Origin: Cherax quadricarinatus
Taxonomy: Eukaryota; Arthropoda; Malacostraca; Decapoda; Parastacidae
Direction: 5' to 3'
NCBI RefSeq assembly: GCF_038502225.1
Contig: NC_091372.1
Location: forward strand, 11,294,642 to 11,358,641
Length of the DNA stretch: 64,000 nucleotides
In this document: positions 33,434-45,884 of the stretch, in pieces
Position numbering within the stretch: the stretch's first letter is position 1
How the letters are laid out: every line of letters begins with the position of its first letter
Translations under genes and position numbers: made by a program
Notes under the pieces: model-generated
What the model saw: only the letters and a program-made list of their open reading frames with translations
The model's database searches: none
What the model was told of the DNA's origin: nothing

Positions 33434-35075
33434 CTACTCTTCTTGTGCAAGTGTTAGGGCTGGTGCAGTAGTACGCTCCTTGTCGGATAACACTGGTGAC
33501 TCTCTGCCTGCTAAGTGTTTCTCGGGTCGTGTGGGTAGTGAAAATGCCCCGCCAGGTAAGTCATGCCCTGGTGAGTGCCCGTTGAAGCTACTGAAGGAGT
33601 ATGCCTGTGTCCAGATCTCATCCTGCGGAGAATCAGAGTCATGACGAATTCTGAACGTGCAGGGAAGCCCAGGGCTCCGTGAAGGCTCGTCTCCAGCCAG
33701 TAGGAGCATACAAGGGGGTCCCTCGCTGGGCTCTAGCACCAGGGACGGCCGGGGCGTGAGGGACGGTCTAGGGGTGTGGAACGGTGTACCGTCTAGTTGA
33801 CTGTCAGAAATGTTGCTTTCTCCACTTGGTGTAGCATCCAGACGACCCTCCAGCGCAGGAGTGTACTCTAGTGAGGGACGCGGAGTAGACCACGGAGTGC
33901 CTTCAGGTGGTGTACGGTACGCTGGGGACCCAAGCGGTGATGACTCAGCAGAAGAAAACAATGGAGATGCCGCGCGCGAGCGCGGCGTCCACCAGAGTTT
34001 GGCCGGTCCTGGTGGCAAGGTCAGAGAATCACGACGCGTTAAAGAGTCTCCGGCAAGGAAATCTGAAACACTGTCGTTCTTAAGAGAGTCAACACAAGCT
34101 ATAACTGAGCACGCCACTGTTGATGACGGGGCTACAATGCTCTGAACGGTTGGAGCCACAGAACCTAATTGCAGTGGCCGGGAGTAGGAGAGACTTCGTC
34201 CAGATGCTGAGGAGGAGGAAGGAGAGATTCCCCGGTGGTTCATGGTGCCAGTTGACCTCCGACGTTGTTGTTGTACTCCTGCTTCCTCTCCAATGCTTAA
34301 TAAGGGCCGCGTCTCGCTCTCCTGACATTCATCCACTAAGCTGTAATAGTCGCCAGAGACTGACTTCGACATTTTGCACGTTGCATATTCCTGAGGTTTC
34401 CATCCTCTGGTGTCATGTTGTGCTCCGCTAGTCAACTTTACCTGCTGTGCCATGCTCATGTCTTGTGGTAAATAATGTTTCACAGCTTCAGAATGTGATT
34501 CAAAGGTTAGATCGGCAGACTCCGTCAAGGATGACATACTCAGTCGTTCCCCGATATCCTGGTGACGGAAGTCTCCATCGTGGTTGTGTTTTTCATCTGT
34601 TTCCTGTAAGAAAGTGGTTTCCATGCCTGCGGCAGATGGCAAGTCTTCAAGAGACGTTGAGAAGGGAGACGAGGAAGAGAAGGGAGAGACGGGAGATGCC
34701 AGCGCCAGCATCTGTGAAGTGATGGATTGTGGTGAGAGGAGAAGGCCGCTACCATCATCACACGGGTCATCATTTGCTGCGGTGAGTGGTAACATGAAGC
34801 AGTGATGAGGCATCACATCATCACCAATAACTGCGACGTTGTCATGGCTTTCCCTGTCAGTGTGACAGATGGTGAACGGGGAGGAAGTGGGGTCATCCAC
34901 GGTAGTGGCTGAGTGTGCGGATGGTGCTGGTGACCTCCCCGCTGGCTGAATGGGAGACCTCGATGACATGGTTGAACTACACGATAATACGTCCTCAGCT
35001 TCCTCGTGTAGCACAGACAACTTGCGTGACATCCTTGCAGCGTGCAATGATACATGATCAATTAAAGTGGTGCAG
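33434..35075 (-). CDS. large terminal exon of unrecognised minus-strand gene (about 546 codons)
   Basis: Long open exon from acceptor gtcattatttttaccag to a TAG stop. It begins with one base completing the codon left by exon 40170-40297 (AG+C, Ser), then CTTLIDHVSLHAARMSRK. The protein is Ser/Thr/Pro-rich and acidic and looks disordered. It carries TPRPSL motifs (GTPWSTPRPSLEYTP; GTPFHTPRPSLTPRPSL) and many SP/TP sites. Read without the intron, the preceding sequence mimics a membrane segment, but that part is intronic. A weak donor (GA/GTAGTG) overlaps the stop and would match exon 30129-30195 in phase; more likely this is an alternative last exon. No family recognised. Confidence 0.78.
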
Positions 35076-35229
35076 CTGGTAAAAATAATGACATACACAG
35101 ATATGATGATACAAAGGAACACACACAGAGATGTAGCAGATAAAAGTGACATACATACTATCTCCTCTGGTTAAAAACGCCTGGGAAGGGTCACTTAAGT
35201 CGATATTCTATCATAAACATGTTGTCCTA

Positions 35230-35376
35230 ACATCTAAATTGGAAACTGGACAAGTATCTCCACCAAATGGCAAGTCAACCAGGCTATGGATATGTGGGGC
35301 AGCGGGCCACCAGTAGCAACAGCCTGGTTAACCAGGCAAGCACCAGACAAGCCTGAATCAAGGCCCAGCTGTGAGT
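35230..35376 (+). mobile_element. LINE C-terminal ORF fragment
   Basis: Plus-strand translation reads DKYLHQMASQPGYGYVG then SSNSLVNQASTRQA and a stop. This parallels the ORF end of the LINE at 3226-3753 (DKHLKSVPDQPGCGSYVG, SSNSLLDQA). A short diverged remnant. Confidence 0.6.
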
Positions 35377-35447
35377 AAGAAAACACTCGACACTCGTCAC
35401 AGGTATATGATACAGAAGAACACAGTAGTCACTTCTATAGTTATTCT

Positions 35448-35592
35448 ATATAGTGCAATATATAGTGATATATATAGTGCAATATATAGTGCAATATATA
35501 GTGATATATATAGTGCAATATATAGTGCAATATATAGTGATATATATAGTGCAATATATAGTGCAATATATAGTGATATATATAGCAATGGC
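35448..35592. repeat. 36-bp AT-rich minisatellite
   Basis: Four copies built from gtgcaatatata and gtgatatatata. Confidence 0.92.
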
Positions 35593-35862
35593 ACCTGAGA
35601 AATGCATCCACGTCCTATTTAATTTTCGATGCCTTTTTTCAATGGCATTTACAAATAAAATGGCACTCTATATAGAGCTTAATGAGAAAGTTTACTGTAT
35701 ACTAAGAATGTCAGACTTTTTTGTAAAATACCTTTGATAAGTTCCTTGAGCTTTTCTTACTTCCAGAGACCGGCCATAGTCCAGGCTCTACTACCATCAT
35801 AGTTCCGCTCCTGTAGTTACAAACATACCCAGAGAACATCTAGTGTAGCAAGACCTGCCCCA

Positions 35863-37655
35863 GTAGTGAACACTGTGGGTGGCCCAGTAGAACACTGTGG
35901 GTGCCCCAGTACTGAACACTGTGAGTGGCCCAGTAGAACACTGTGCTCCAGTAGTGAACACTGTGGGTGGCCCAGTAGTGAACACTGTGGGTGCCCCAGT
36001 AGTGAACACTGTGGGTGGTCCAGTAGAACACTGTGGGTGCCCCAGTATTGAACACTGTGAGTGCCCCAGTAAAACACTGTGCTCCAGTAGTGAACACTGT
36101 GGGTGGCCCAGTAGAACACTGTGGGTGCCCCAGTATTGAACACTGTGAGTGCCCCAGTAAAACACTGTGCTCCAGTAGTGAACACTGTGGGTGCCCCAGT
36201 AGCGAATACTGTGGGTGCCCCAGTACTGAACACTGTGGGTGCCCCAGTACTGAACACTGTGGGTGCCTCAGTACTGAACACTGTGGGTGCCCCAGTACTG
36301 AACACTGTGGGTGCCCCAGTACTGAACACTGTGGGTGCCCCAGTACTGAACACTGTGGGTGCCCCAGTAGAATATTGTGGGTGCCCCAGTAGAACACTGT
36401 GGGTGCCCCAGTAGAACACTGTGGGTGCTCCAGTAGTGAACACTGTGGCCGCCCCAGTAGCGAACACTGTGGGTGCCTCAGTACTGAACACTGTGGGTGC
36501 CCCAGTAGTGAACACTGTAGGTGCCCCAGTAGTGAACACTGTGGGTGCTCCAGTAGTGAACACTGTGGCCGCCCCAGTAGCGAACACTGTGGGTGCCTCA
36601 GTACTGAACACTGTGGGTGCCCCAGTAGTGAACACTGTAGGTGCCCCAGTAGTGAACACTGTGGGTGCCCCAGTACTGAACACTGTGGGTGCCCCAGTAG
36701 TGAACACTGTGGGTGCCCCAGTACTGAACACTGTAGGTGCCTCAGTACTGAACACTGTGGGTGCCCCAGTACTGAACACTGTGGGTGCCCCAGTAGTGAA
36801 CACTGTGGGTGCCTCAGTACTGAACACTGTGGGTGCCCCAGTAGTGAACACTGTGGGTGCCTCAGTACTGAACACTGTGGGTGCCCCAGTAGTGAACACT
36901 GTGGGTGCCCCAGTAGTGAACACTGTGGGTGCCTCAGTACTGAACACTGTGGGTGCCCCAGTAGTGAACACTGTGGGTGCCTCAGTACTGAACACTGTGG
37001 GTGCCCCAGTAGTGAACACTGTGGGTGCCCCAGTAGTGAACACTGTGGGTGCCTCAGTACTGAACACTGTGGGTGCCCCAGTAGTGAACACTGTGGGTGC
37101 CTCAGTACTGAACACTGTGGGTGCCCCAGTAGTGAACACTGTGGGTGCCTCAGTACTGAACACTGTGGGTGCCTCAGTACTGAACACTGTGGGTGCCTCA
37201 GTACTGAACACTGTGGGTGCCTCAGTACTGAACACTGTAGGTGCCCCAGTACTGAACACTGTAGGTGCCCCAGTAGTGAACACTGTGGGTGCCCCAGTAG
37301 TGAACACTGTGGGTGCCTCAGTACTGAACACTGTGGGTGCCCCAGTAGTGAACACTGTGGGTGCCTCAGTACTGAACACTGTAGGTGCCCCAGTACTGAA
37401 CACTGTAGGTGCCCCAGTAGTGAACACTGTGGGTGCCCCAGTAGTGAACACTGTGGGTGCCTCAGTACTGAACACTGTGGGTGCCCCAGTAGTGAACACT
37501 GTGGGTGCCTCAGTACTGAACACTGTGGGTGCCTCAGTACTGAACACTGTGGGTGCCTCAGTACTGAACACTGTAGGTGCCCCAGTAGTGAACACTGTAG
37601 GTGCCCCAGTAGTGAACACTGTGGGTGCCCCAGTACTGAACACTGTGGGTGCCCA
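35863..37655. repeat. 24-bp minisatellite, about 75 copies
   Basis: Unit gaacactgtgggtgccccag plus tact/tagt; the first about 500 bp has shorter mixed units. Since 24 is a multiple of three, open frames reach 645 codons on the minus strand and 434 on the plus strand, all built from the repeat. Confidence 0.97.
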
Positions 37656-37940
37656 CTCAATACCTCACCAACATTCTGATGCATCTCTACACACCACCAC
37701 TGTAGTAACTGTTCCAGTAATGTAACTATTATACAGAATATTACCTTACGTATCAAACACAAACAACTTTTTCTCAAAGTAACTTGTGTACAAAATATTA
37801 CCGGGTATCAAACCAACATGGATTACCTTAAAATGTAACTATTATATAGAATATGGTAACAATACACTGCAGATTTGCACAGTCTCTCCCTCACAGCGGT
37901 GAGGGAGAGATGGAGAGGGAGGGAAGGATGGAGTGAGTGT
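37656..37940. other. spacer, no gene seen
   Basis: Unique-looking sequence with a small inverted repeat (ctctccctcac..gtgagggagag) near 37884-37911. Confidence 0.4.
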
Positions 37941-38103
37941 CCTGGAGTTTACCTGGAGTTTACCTGGAGAGAGTTCCGGGGGTCAACGCCCCCGCGGCCC
38001 GGTCTGAGACCAGGCCTCCTGGTGGATCAGAGCCTGATCAACCAGGCTGTTGCTGCTGGCTGCACGCAAACCAACATACGAGCCACAGCCCGGCTGATCC
38101 AGG
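37941..38103 (-). mobile_element. isolated LINE 3' end
   Basis: Same 3' end as the LINE at 3226-3753, heavily 5' truncated. It begins in two tandem cctggagttta units (the 3' tail) and includes cgggggtcaacgcccccgcg and ccaggctgttgctgctggct. No flanking duplication found by eye. Confidence 0.75.
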
Positions 38104-38187
38104 AAACTTGCATCTGTTCTTTTGTTTACACGAGGCACATCAATACTGTTACTCGTCAAAGGGACTTACTTCCATTGTGGTCCTTAC

Positions 38188-38253
38188 CTCAATTATCTAT
38201 CTCTCTATCTCTCTCTCTCCCTCTCTCTCTCTCCCCCCCTCTCTCTCTCTCCA
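38188..38253. repeat. CT-rich microsatellite
   Basis: Run of tctctctatctctctctctcc type pyrimidine repeats. Confidence 0.85.
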
Positions 38254-38299
38254 CGTAGGATAATCTTCCTGCTGCCTGGCGCGTTATTAAAGCAAAACA

Positions 38300-38480
38300 A
38301 GTCAAGCAGTGTGGCTTATCTCCACTGGGGCTCTCTGGTCCTCTTCCCCAGGATGCCAACCATGACAGTATTATTTACCGTGTGAACTAGGTTCAAAGTT
38401 GATCTTCCTCTACCACTGAACCGGATATCGAACCCCGGTTCCTTTAGTTGCGAGGAAAAGTTGATTGAATAATGTGATTT
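38300..38480 (-). mobile_element. tRNA-derived SINE
   Basis: Minus strand: A-box-like ttcagtggtagagg is not in the usual position but a good B box ggggttcgatatccgg is present, and the body shares ggttggcatcctgggg and agtggagataagccac with the SINE at 16845-17115. Partly rearranged. Confidence 0.5.
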
Positions 38481-38674
38481 AAAGCCTGGTATAAACCTTG
38501 GTAATAGATACCCACAAACTGGTTTGAAAAAAACGCGTAAACAAACACTAGGATATATCAGAACGCGTTTGGCTCCAGCGTCCTTGATCAAGGACCCAAC
38601 ACCGAGACATTATGTCCTAGTGTTTATACTTTCAAAACGGATTAAAATCCTATTGACAACACATCAAGGTGCCC

Positions 38675-38930
38675 CGTAGTTGGGTTGGTGGAACACTCAG
38701 CTCACACAGAGGTTCGTGGTTCGATCCCCGGTACGGGTGGAAACACTGTGCGTGTTTCCTTAAGACACACACACACTCCCTGTTCATCTAGAAGTAGGTA
38801 CCTGGATGTTAGTAGTCTGGTGTGGGTCGCATACTGAGGACAAAACTAACCTAATTTGCCCGAAATGCTCTGCATATCCAGGGACTTTCTAAAGTGTATC
38901 ACTGATGTTACCTATGATCTGTTTACATGA
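38675..38930 (+). mobile_element. tRNA-derived SINE
   Basis: Head: tagttgggttggtgg (A box) and ggttcgatccccggt (B box). Body: gtttccttaagacacacac, ggtacctggatgttagtag, gtgtgggtcgcat. Same subfamily as 51105-51420 and 53230-53535. Confidence 0.85.
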
Positions 38931-38934
38931 CTCA

Positions 38935-39065
38935 CGAAATCGTAATGACACGATTGGAAACAAACCATACCACGGGTAGGGATAGAACCCGCGGTCAGTG
39001 TGTCTCAAAACTCCAGACCGTCACGTTAGCCACTGGGCCACCTAACCACAATAAAATTCATGAAA
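38935..39065 (-). mobile_element. tRNA-derived SINE, second head type
   Basis: Minus strand: ggtggcccagtggctaac (A box) and cgcgggttctatccctac (B box), followed by cgtggtatggtttg. The tail carries a short tcgtgtcattacga palindrome-like piece. Forms an inverted pair with 39145-39290. Confidence 0.75.
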
Positions 39066-39144
39066 CTAGTTAGCTTTCTACACCATAGGAAGGTTAGCAT
39101 AGGCCACCACTGTGACCACAAATGCAAGTTTTTACAGACGAATC

Positions 39145-39290
39145 TCCAGCTAGCTGGTCCAATGGCTAACGCGACGGTCTGAAGTTTTGAGACACACTGA
39201 CCGCGGGTTCTATCCCCGCCTGTGGTATGGTTTGTTTATGGTCTAAGTTGTATCATGTACTTGTAGAAATAAAGATTATTATTACGAGGG
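39145..39290 (+). mobile_element. tRNA-derived SINE, second head type with shared tail
   Basis: Head: gctggtccaatggctaac and cgcgggttctatccccgc. Its 3' end is aagttgtatcatgtacttgt followed by agaaataaagattatta, the tail also found on the first-type SINEs at 51105 and 53230. Confidence 0.8.
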
Positions 39291-39553
39291 TGACTGAAAC
39301 TGCACATCACCTGTTCAACACAATGTTCATACACACACACACACACAGACATACACCTCCGGGCATACATGGTCAAACAGGATTGTGCAGCACATAATGA
39401 AAGTATACAAACTGGAGGGGGAAGAGCGAGGTACCAGTGTTGTAACAGTGATGGTATCAGCGTAGTAAACCATCCTCTCAAACTATCGTAAATCATCTAC
39501 ACCAACGGGTAATAAACTTATGGAGAGCTCATAAAGCTCCGCTCAGCTCATAA

Positions 39554-39613
39554 AGCTCCGTTCAGAGCTTTATAAGCTCTGAACGGAGCTCATAAAGGAC
39601 TCAGCGAGTCCTT
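39554..39613. other. two adjacent hairpins
   Basis: A perfect 17-bp inverted repeat (39554-39570 and 39574-39590, loop tat) is followed at once by an 8-bp one (39595-39602 and 39606-39613, loop agc). An imperfect copy of the first arm (aaagctccgctcag) precedes them. Function unknown. Confidence 0.8.
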
Positions 39614-39879
39614 ATAAAAGTCTTGGAGAGGTGAGGCACAATCGTACAAAACACAATTTGACTAACAACAGACTAAGTGTACACCAGTGTGTAACAAACG
39701 ACGTATGCGAGGGCTACGTCTGACAACGTTAGTCACACAAAACGTTCAAAACAACACGTTCGTTGTGTACGTAGCGAGGTTGACAACTATCCTCACGTTC
39801 GTAACTTTACTGTCCTAAGACGTTACCAGCGTAGCTTAACGTTTAATGTAGCTCTAGAGGGCCATGACAAGCAACACCT

Positions 39880-39978
39880 TGCTATCATTACTGATGACAC
39901 GTTTCGCCTGCAGTACCACTTGATTCTTCAGACCGAAGTGGTGTGCGGGGGCGAAACGTCGTCTATAACAAAGGTAGG
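39880..39978. mobile_element. small fold-back of the gcgaaacgt family
   Basis: Inverted pair: minus arm with CTGAAGA and GGCGAAACGTG; plus arm with GGCGAAACGTCGTC but a degraded upstream core (ccgaagt). Stem II does not pair well in either arm, so these are diverged. Confidence 0.4.
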
Positions 39979-40169
39979 TTGTATGTGAACAGAAGAGTGG
40001 ACGAGGGAAGATCCCGAACCGCGGTCTGCAAACCGACAGTCTGACGCGGTCCGAGGCCTCTCCTCTACCCTTCTCTGGAGTCACCGACACCTGTTTATCA
40101 CAACCTCATTTCCGTCCGTAGGTTATGTCCGTGTTATGAAGCACAGGGGAGGGGGAGGGGTGAGCTTAC

Positions 40170-40297
40170 CTGTACTGGTCCAGTTGGTCGTAGGCTGGTT
40201 TAGGAGCGTAGAGTGTGTGGTCGCTAGCCATGTCGCTGGCTACCACCTCTTGTAGAGAATCTTCCTCCTCCTCCACCTCCTCAGTCACTTCCACCCA
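40170..40297 (-). CDS. exon of unrecognised minus-strand gene (42 codons plus 2 bases)
   Basis: 128-bp exon between acceptor cattactgtctgttacag and a strong donor (TACAG/GTAAGC). Only one frame is open: WVEVTEEVEEEEDSLQEVV, then ASDMASDHTLYAPKPAYDQL and DQY. Strongly acidic. Starts in phase 0 (matches the end of exon 50665-50795) and ends in phase 2, which fits both the 33434-35075 exon and the 30129-30195 exon, permitting alternative splicing. The 52-bp array starts right at its acceptor. Confidence 0.78.
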
Positions 40298-40299
40298 CT

Positions 40300-40875
40300 G
40301 TAACAGACAGTAATGTATTGTAACAGTGCTACAGTAGCACCACCACACACTGTAAGAGACAGTAATGTATTGTAACAGTGCTACAGTAGCACCACCACCA
40401 CACTGTAAGAGACAGTAATGTATTGTAACAGTGCAACAGTAGCACCACCACACACTGTAAGAGACAGTAATGTATTGTAACAGTGCTACAGTAGCACCAC
40501 CACACACTGTAAGAGACAGTAATGTATTGTAACAGTGCTACAGTAGCACCACCACCACTGTAAGAGACAGTAATGTATTGTAACAGTGCTACAGTAGCAC
40601 CACCACACACTGTAAGAGACAGTAATGTATTGTAACAGTGCTACAGTAGCACCACCACACACTGTAAGAGACAGTAATGTATTGTAACAGTGCTACAGTA
40701 GCACCACCACACACTGTAAGAGACAGTAATGTATTGTAACAGTGCTACAGTAGCACCACCACACACTGTAAGAGACAGTAATGTATTGTAACAGTGCTAC
40801 AGTAGCACCACCACCACACTGTAAGAGACAGTAATGTATTGTAACAGTGAAACATTAGCACCACCACACACTGTA
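40300..40875. repeat. 52-bp minisatellite with acceptor-like motif
   Basis: About 11 copies containing ctgtaagagacagtaatgta and caccaccacac. On the minus strand each unit reads ttactgtctcttacag, close to the true acceptor at 40298-40315. Confidence 0.93.
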
Positions 40876-43800
40876 CATAATGATACACTCTGCTACATGA
40901 TACACTCTGCTACATGATACACTCTGCTACGTGATACACTCTGCTACGTGATACACTCTGCTACGTGATACACTCTGCTACGTGATACACTCTGCTACGT
41001 GATACACTCTGCTACATGATACACTCTGCTACGTGATACACTCTGCTACATGATACACTCTGCTACATGATACACTCTGCTACGTGATACACTCTGCTAC
41101 ATGATACACTCTGCTACGTGATACACTCTGCTACGTGATACACTCTGCTACATGATACACTCTGCTACGTGATACACTCTGCTACGTGATACACTCTGCT
41201 ACGTGATACACTCTGCTACGTGATACACACTGCTACGTGATACACTCTGCTACGTGATACACTCTGCTACGTGATACACTCTGCTACGTGATACACTCTG
41301 CTACGTGATACACTCTGCTACATAATGATACACTCTGCTACATAATGATACACTCTGCTACATAATGATACACTCTGCTACATAATGATACACTCTGCTA
41401 CATAATGATACACTCTGCTACATGATACACTCTGCTACATGATACACTCTGCTACATGATACACTCTGCTACATGATACACTCTGCTACATGATACACTC
41501 TGCTACATGATACACTCTGCTACATGATACACTCTGCTACATGATACACTCTGCTACATGACACACACTGCTACATGATACACTCTGCTACGTGATACAC
41601 TCTGCTACGTGATACACTCTGCTACGTGATACACTCTGCTACGTGATACACTCTGCTACGTGATACACTCTGCTACGTGATACACTCTGCTACGTGATAC
41701 ACACTGCTACGTGATACACTCTGCTACGTGATACACTCTGCTACGTGATACACTCTGCTACGTGATACACTCTGCTACGTGATACACTCTGCTACATAAT
41801 GATACACTCTGCTACATAATGATACACTCTGCTACATAATGATACACTCTGCTACATAATGATACACTCTGCTACATAATGATACACTCTGCTACATAAT
41901 GATACACTCTGCTACATAATGATACACTCTGCTACATAACGATACACTCTGCTACATAACGATACACTCTGCTACATAACGATACACTCTGCTCCATAAT
42001 GATACACTCTGCTACATAATGATACACTCTGCTACATAATGATACACTCTGCTACATAATGATACACTCTGCTACATAATGATACACTCTGCTACATGAT
42101 ACACTCTGCTACATGATACACTCTGCTACATGATACACTCTGCTACATGATACACTCTGCTACATGATACACTCTGCTACATGATACACTCTGCTACATG
42201 ATACACTCTGCTACATGATACACTCTGCTACATGACACACACTGCTACATGATACACTCTGCTACATGATACACACTGCTACATGATACACTCTGCTACA
42301 TAATGATACACTCTGCTACATGATACACACTGCTACATGATACACACTGCTACATGATACACTCTGCTACATGATACACTCTGCTACATGATACACTCTG
42401 CTACATGATACACTCTGCTACATGATACACTCTGCTACATGATACACTCTGCTACATGATACACTCTGCTACATGATACACTCTGCTACATGATACACTC
42501 TGCTACATAATGATACACTCTGCTACATGATACACACTGCTACATGATACACACTGCTACATGATACACTCTGCTACATGATACACACTGCTACATGATA
42601 CACTCTGCTACATGATACACTCTGCTACATGATACACACTGCTACATGATACACTCTGCTACATGATACACTCTGCTACATGATACACTCTGCTACATGA
42701 TACACTCTGCTACATGATACACTCTGCTACATGATACACTCTGCTACATGATACACTCTGCTACATGATACACTCTGCTACGTGATACACTCTGCTACGT
42801 GATACACTCTGCTACGTGATACACTCTGCTACGTGATACACTCTGCTACGTGATACACTCTGCTACGTGATACACTCTGCTACATGATACACACTGCTAC
42901 GTGATACACTCTGCTACGTGATACACTCTGCTACGTGATACACTCTGCTACATAATGATACACTCTGCTACATAATGATACACTCTGCTACATAATGATA
43001 CACTCTGCTACATAATGATACACTCTGCTACATAATGATACACTCTGCTACATAACGATACACTCTGCTACATAACGATACACTCTGCTACATAACGATA
43101 CACTCTGCTCCATAATGATACACTCTGCTACATAATGATACACTCTGCTACATAACGATACACTCTGCTCCATAATGATACACTCTGCTACATAATGATA
43201 CACTCTGCTACATAACGATACACTCTGCTCCATAATGATACACTCTGCTACATAACGATACACTCTGCTACATAACGATACACTCTGCTACATAACGATA
43301 CACTCTGCTCCATAATGATACACTCTGCTACATAATGATACACTCTGCTACATAATGATACACTCTGCTACATAATGATACACTCTGCTACATAATGATA
43401 CACTCTGCTACATAATGATACACTCTGCTACATAATGATACACTCTGCTACATAATGATACACTCTGCTACATAATGATACACTCTGCTACATGATACAC
43501 TCTGCTACATGATACACTCTGCTACATGATACACTCTGCTACATGATACACTCTGCTACATGATACACTCTGCTACATGATACACTCTGCTACATGATAC
43601 ACTCTGCTACATGATACACTCTGCTACATGACACACACTGCTACATGATACACTCTGCTACATGATACACACTGCTACATGATACACTCTGCTACATAAT
43701 GATACACTCTGCTACATGATACACACTGCTACATGATACACACTGCTACATGATACACTCTGCTACATGATACACTCTGCTACATGATACACTCTGCTAC

Positions 43801-44460
43801 ATGATACACTCTGCTACATGATACACTCTGCTACATGATACACTCTGCTACATGATACACTCTGCTACATGATACACTCTGCTACATGATACACTCTGCT
43901 ACATAATGATACACTCTGCTACATGATACACACTGCTACATGATACACACTGCTACATGATACACTCTGCTACATGATACACACTGCTACATGATACACT
44001 CTGCTACATGATACACTCTGCTACATGATACACTCTGCTACATGATACACTCTGCTACATGATACACTCTGCTACATGATACACTGCTACATGATACACT
44101 CTGCTACATGATACACTCTGCTACATGATACACTCTGCTACATGATACACTCTGCTACATGATACACTCTGCTACATAATGATACACTCTGCTACATAAT
44201 GATACACTCTGCTACATAATGATACACTCTGCTACATGATACACTCTGCTACATGATACACTCTGCTACATGATACACTCTGCTACATGATACACTCTGC
44301 TACATGATACACTCTGCTACATGATACACTCTGCTACATGATACACTCTGCTACATGATACACTCTGCTACATGATACACTCTGCTACATGATACACTCT
44401 GCTACATGATACACTCTGCTACATGATACACTCTGCTACATGATACACACTGCTACATAA
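40876..44460. repeat. 17/20-bp minisatellite, about 200 copies with higher-order blocks
   Basis: Units gatacactctgctacat, gatacactctgctacgt and the 20-bp form with acataat. Long blocks of each type recur in the same order (for example the taacgatac/tgctccataat block near 41940-42000 and again near 43050-43310), showing duplication of larger segments. Confidence 0.97.
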
Positions 44461-44974
44461 TACTAACACAACAATGTCATTATCATCTTCACATAAATTA
44501 AAATATTACAAAGAAACGCCAAAATTTAGAACGGATTAATTTAAAACAGATGAATTTTGACTGGATTAATTTTGATGATTAATTTAGTATAGATGAATTT
44601 AGAATACATTAATTCAAAATGTAATAATTAGAATTAATTTGGAATGGATTTAGAATAAATTTAGCATGGATTAATTTAGAATGGATAAATAAAAGAGTAG
44701 ATTTTAAAACAGTAAAGAATGGTGCTCATATATTGGTGTCTTCCCGAGCAACAACATTAAGTTAGAGTAACCACACACATCTTAACAATGTTTTAAATCC
44801 TCTACATCATAGTTACTTAATATAAAAATCTTGTACATTACCTTACAATGTAAGACATTGTAAATATGGTTGGCAAATCATACAGGAAGTTAAAACTTCT
44901 GCTGTACGTAGATTGTGATTGTGAGAGGCAGTGATACTTGTATTAATTACAACCAGGATTAAAGTGCATCCAAC
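44461..44974. other. AT-rich interval with degenerate repeats
   Basis: About 180 bp (44517-44695) of degenerate gaatggattaatttaga-like copies, then unique sequence. No gene seen. Confidence 0.5.
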
Positions 44975-45450
44975 CACACACACCACACACACACCACAAA
45001 CACACACCACACACACACCACACACACACCACAAACACACACACCACAAACACACCACACACACACACACCACACACACACCACACACACACCACACACA
45101 CCACAAACACACACCACACACACACAACCACACACACCACACACACACACCACAAACACACACCACACACACACCACACACACAACCACACACACAACCA
45201 CACACAACACACCACACACAAACACACACCACACACACACACCACACACACAACCACACACAACACACCACACACAAACACACACCACACACAACATACA
45301 CACAAACACAACATACATACAACACACACCACACAAACACACACCACAAACACACACACCACACAACCACACACACACACAAACACACACACAACCACAC
45401 AAACACACACAACCACACAAACACACACACCACACAAACACACACAACTA

Positions 45451-45481
<31 letters not shown>

Positions 45482-45560
45482 CCACACAAACACACAAACA
45501 ACACACACAACACACACAACACACACCACACACAAACACACACACCACACACACCACAGC
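44975..45560. repeat. CA/ACC-rich simple repeat
   Basis: Irregular mixture of (ca)n with accacac and aaacac interruptions for nearly 600 bp. All ORFs here are artefacts. Confidence 0.95.
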
Positions 45561-45884
45561 CCCTGTAATCAACAACACAATGCACGCACTCTGGCGTGTG
45601 TACAGATGGAATACATTAGTGAGATATATCAGAGGTCAACTTAGTACAGTACAAGGATCCATAAGCCAGATATAACAGCTGAGAAAAACGGTGGAAGTCA
45701 GCCACAAAACACAAAGATATATACACATTCAAAACTTTTTTTTAAACGCACTGGTCATCTCCACAGTGTTTGCATGACCTTAAAAGGAAAACAAATTCAC
45801 CATCATTTATTCCATAGCTGTTTTGTCAGTGTGTTGACATTATGTTTCTGATGAACCTCCGTACTGTGATATCCTGGTCCTCAC

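Noticed and set aside
35076..35152. N-terminal membrane segment upstream of the 33434-35075 exon
   Set aside because: The hydrophobic stretch is the translated polypyrimidine tract and intron before the acceptor ttatttttaccag.
35817..37777. Open frames of 434-645 codons on both strands
   Set aside because: They are the 24-bp array read in open frames; no start context, splice signals or non-repeat protein.
40010..40085. tRNA-like sequence on the minus strand (cggttcgggatc)
   Set aside because: No convincing A box at the right distance and no SINE body.
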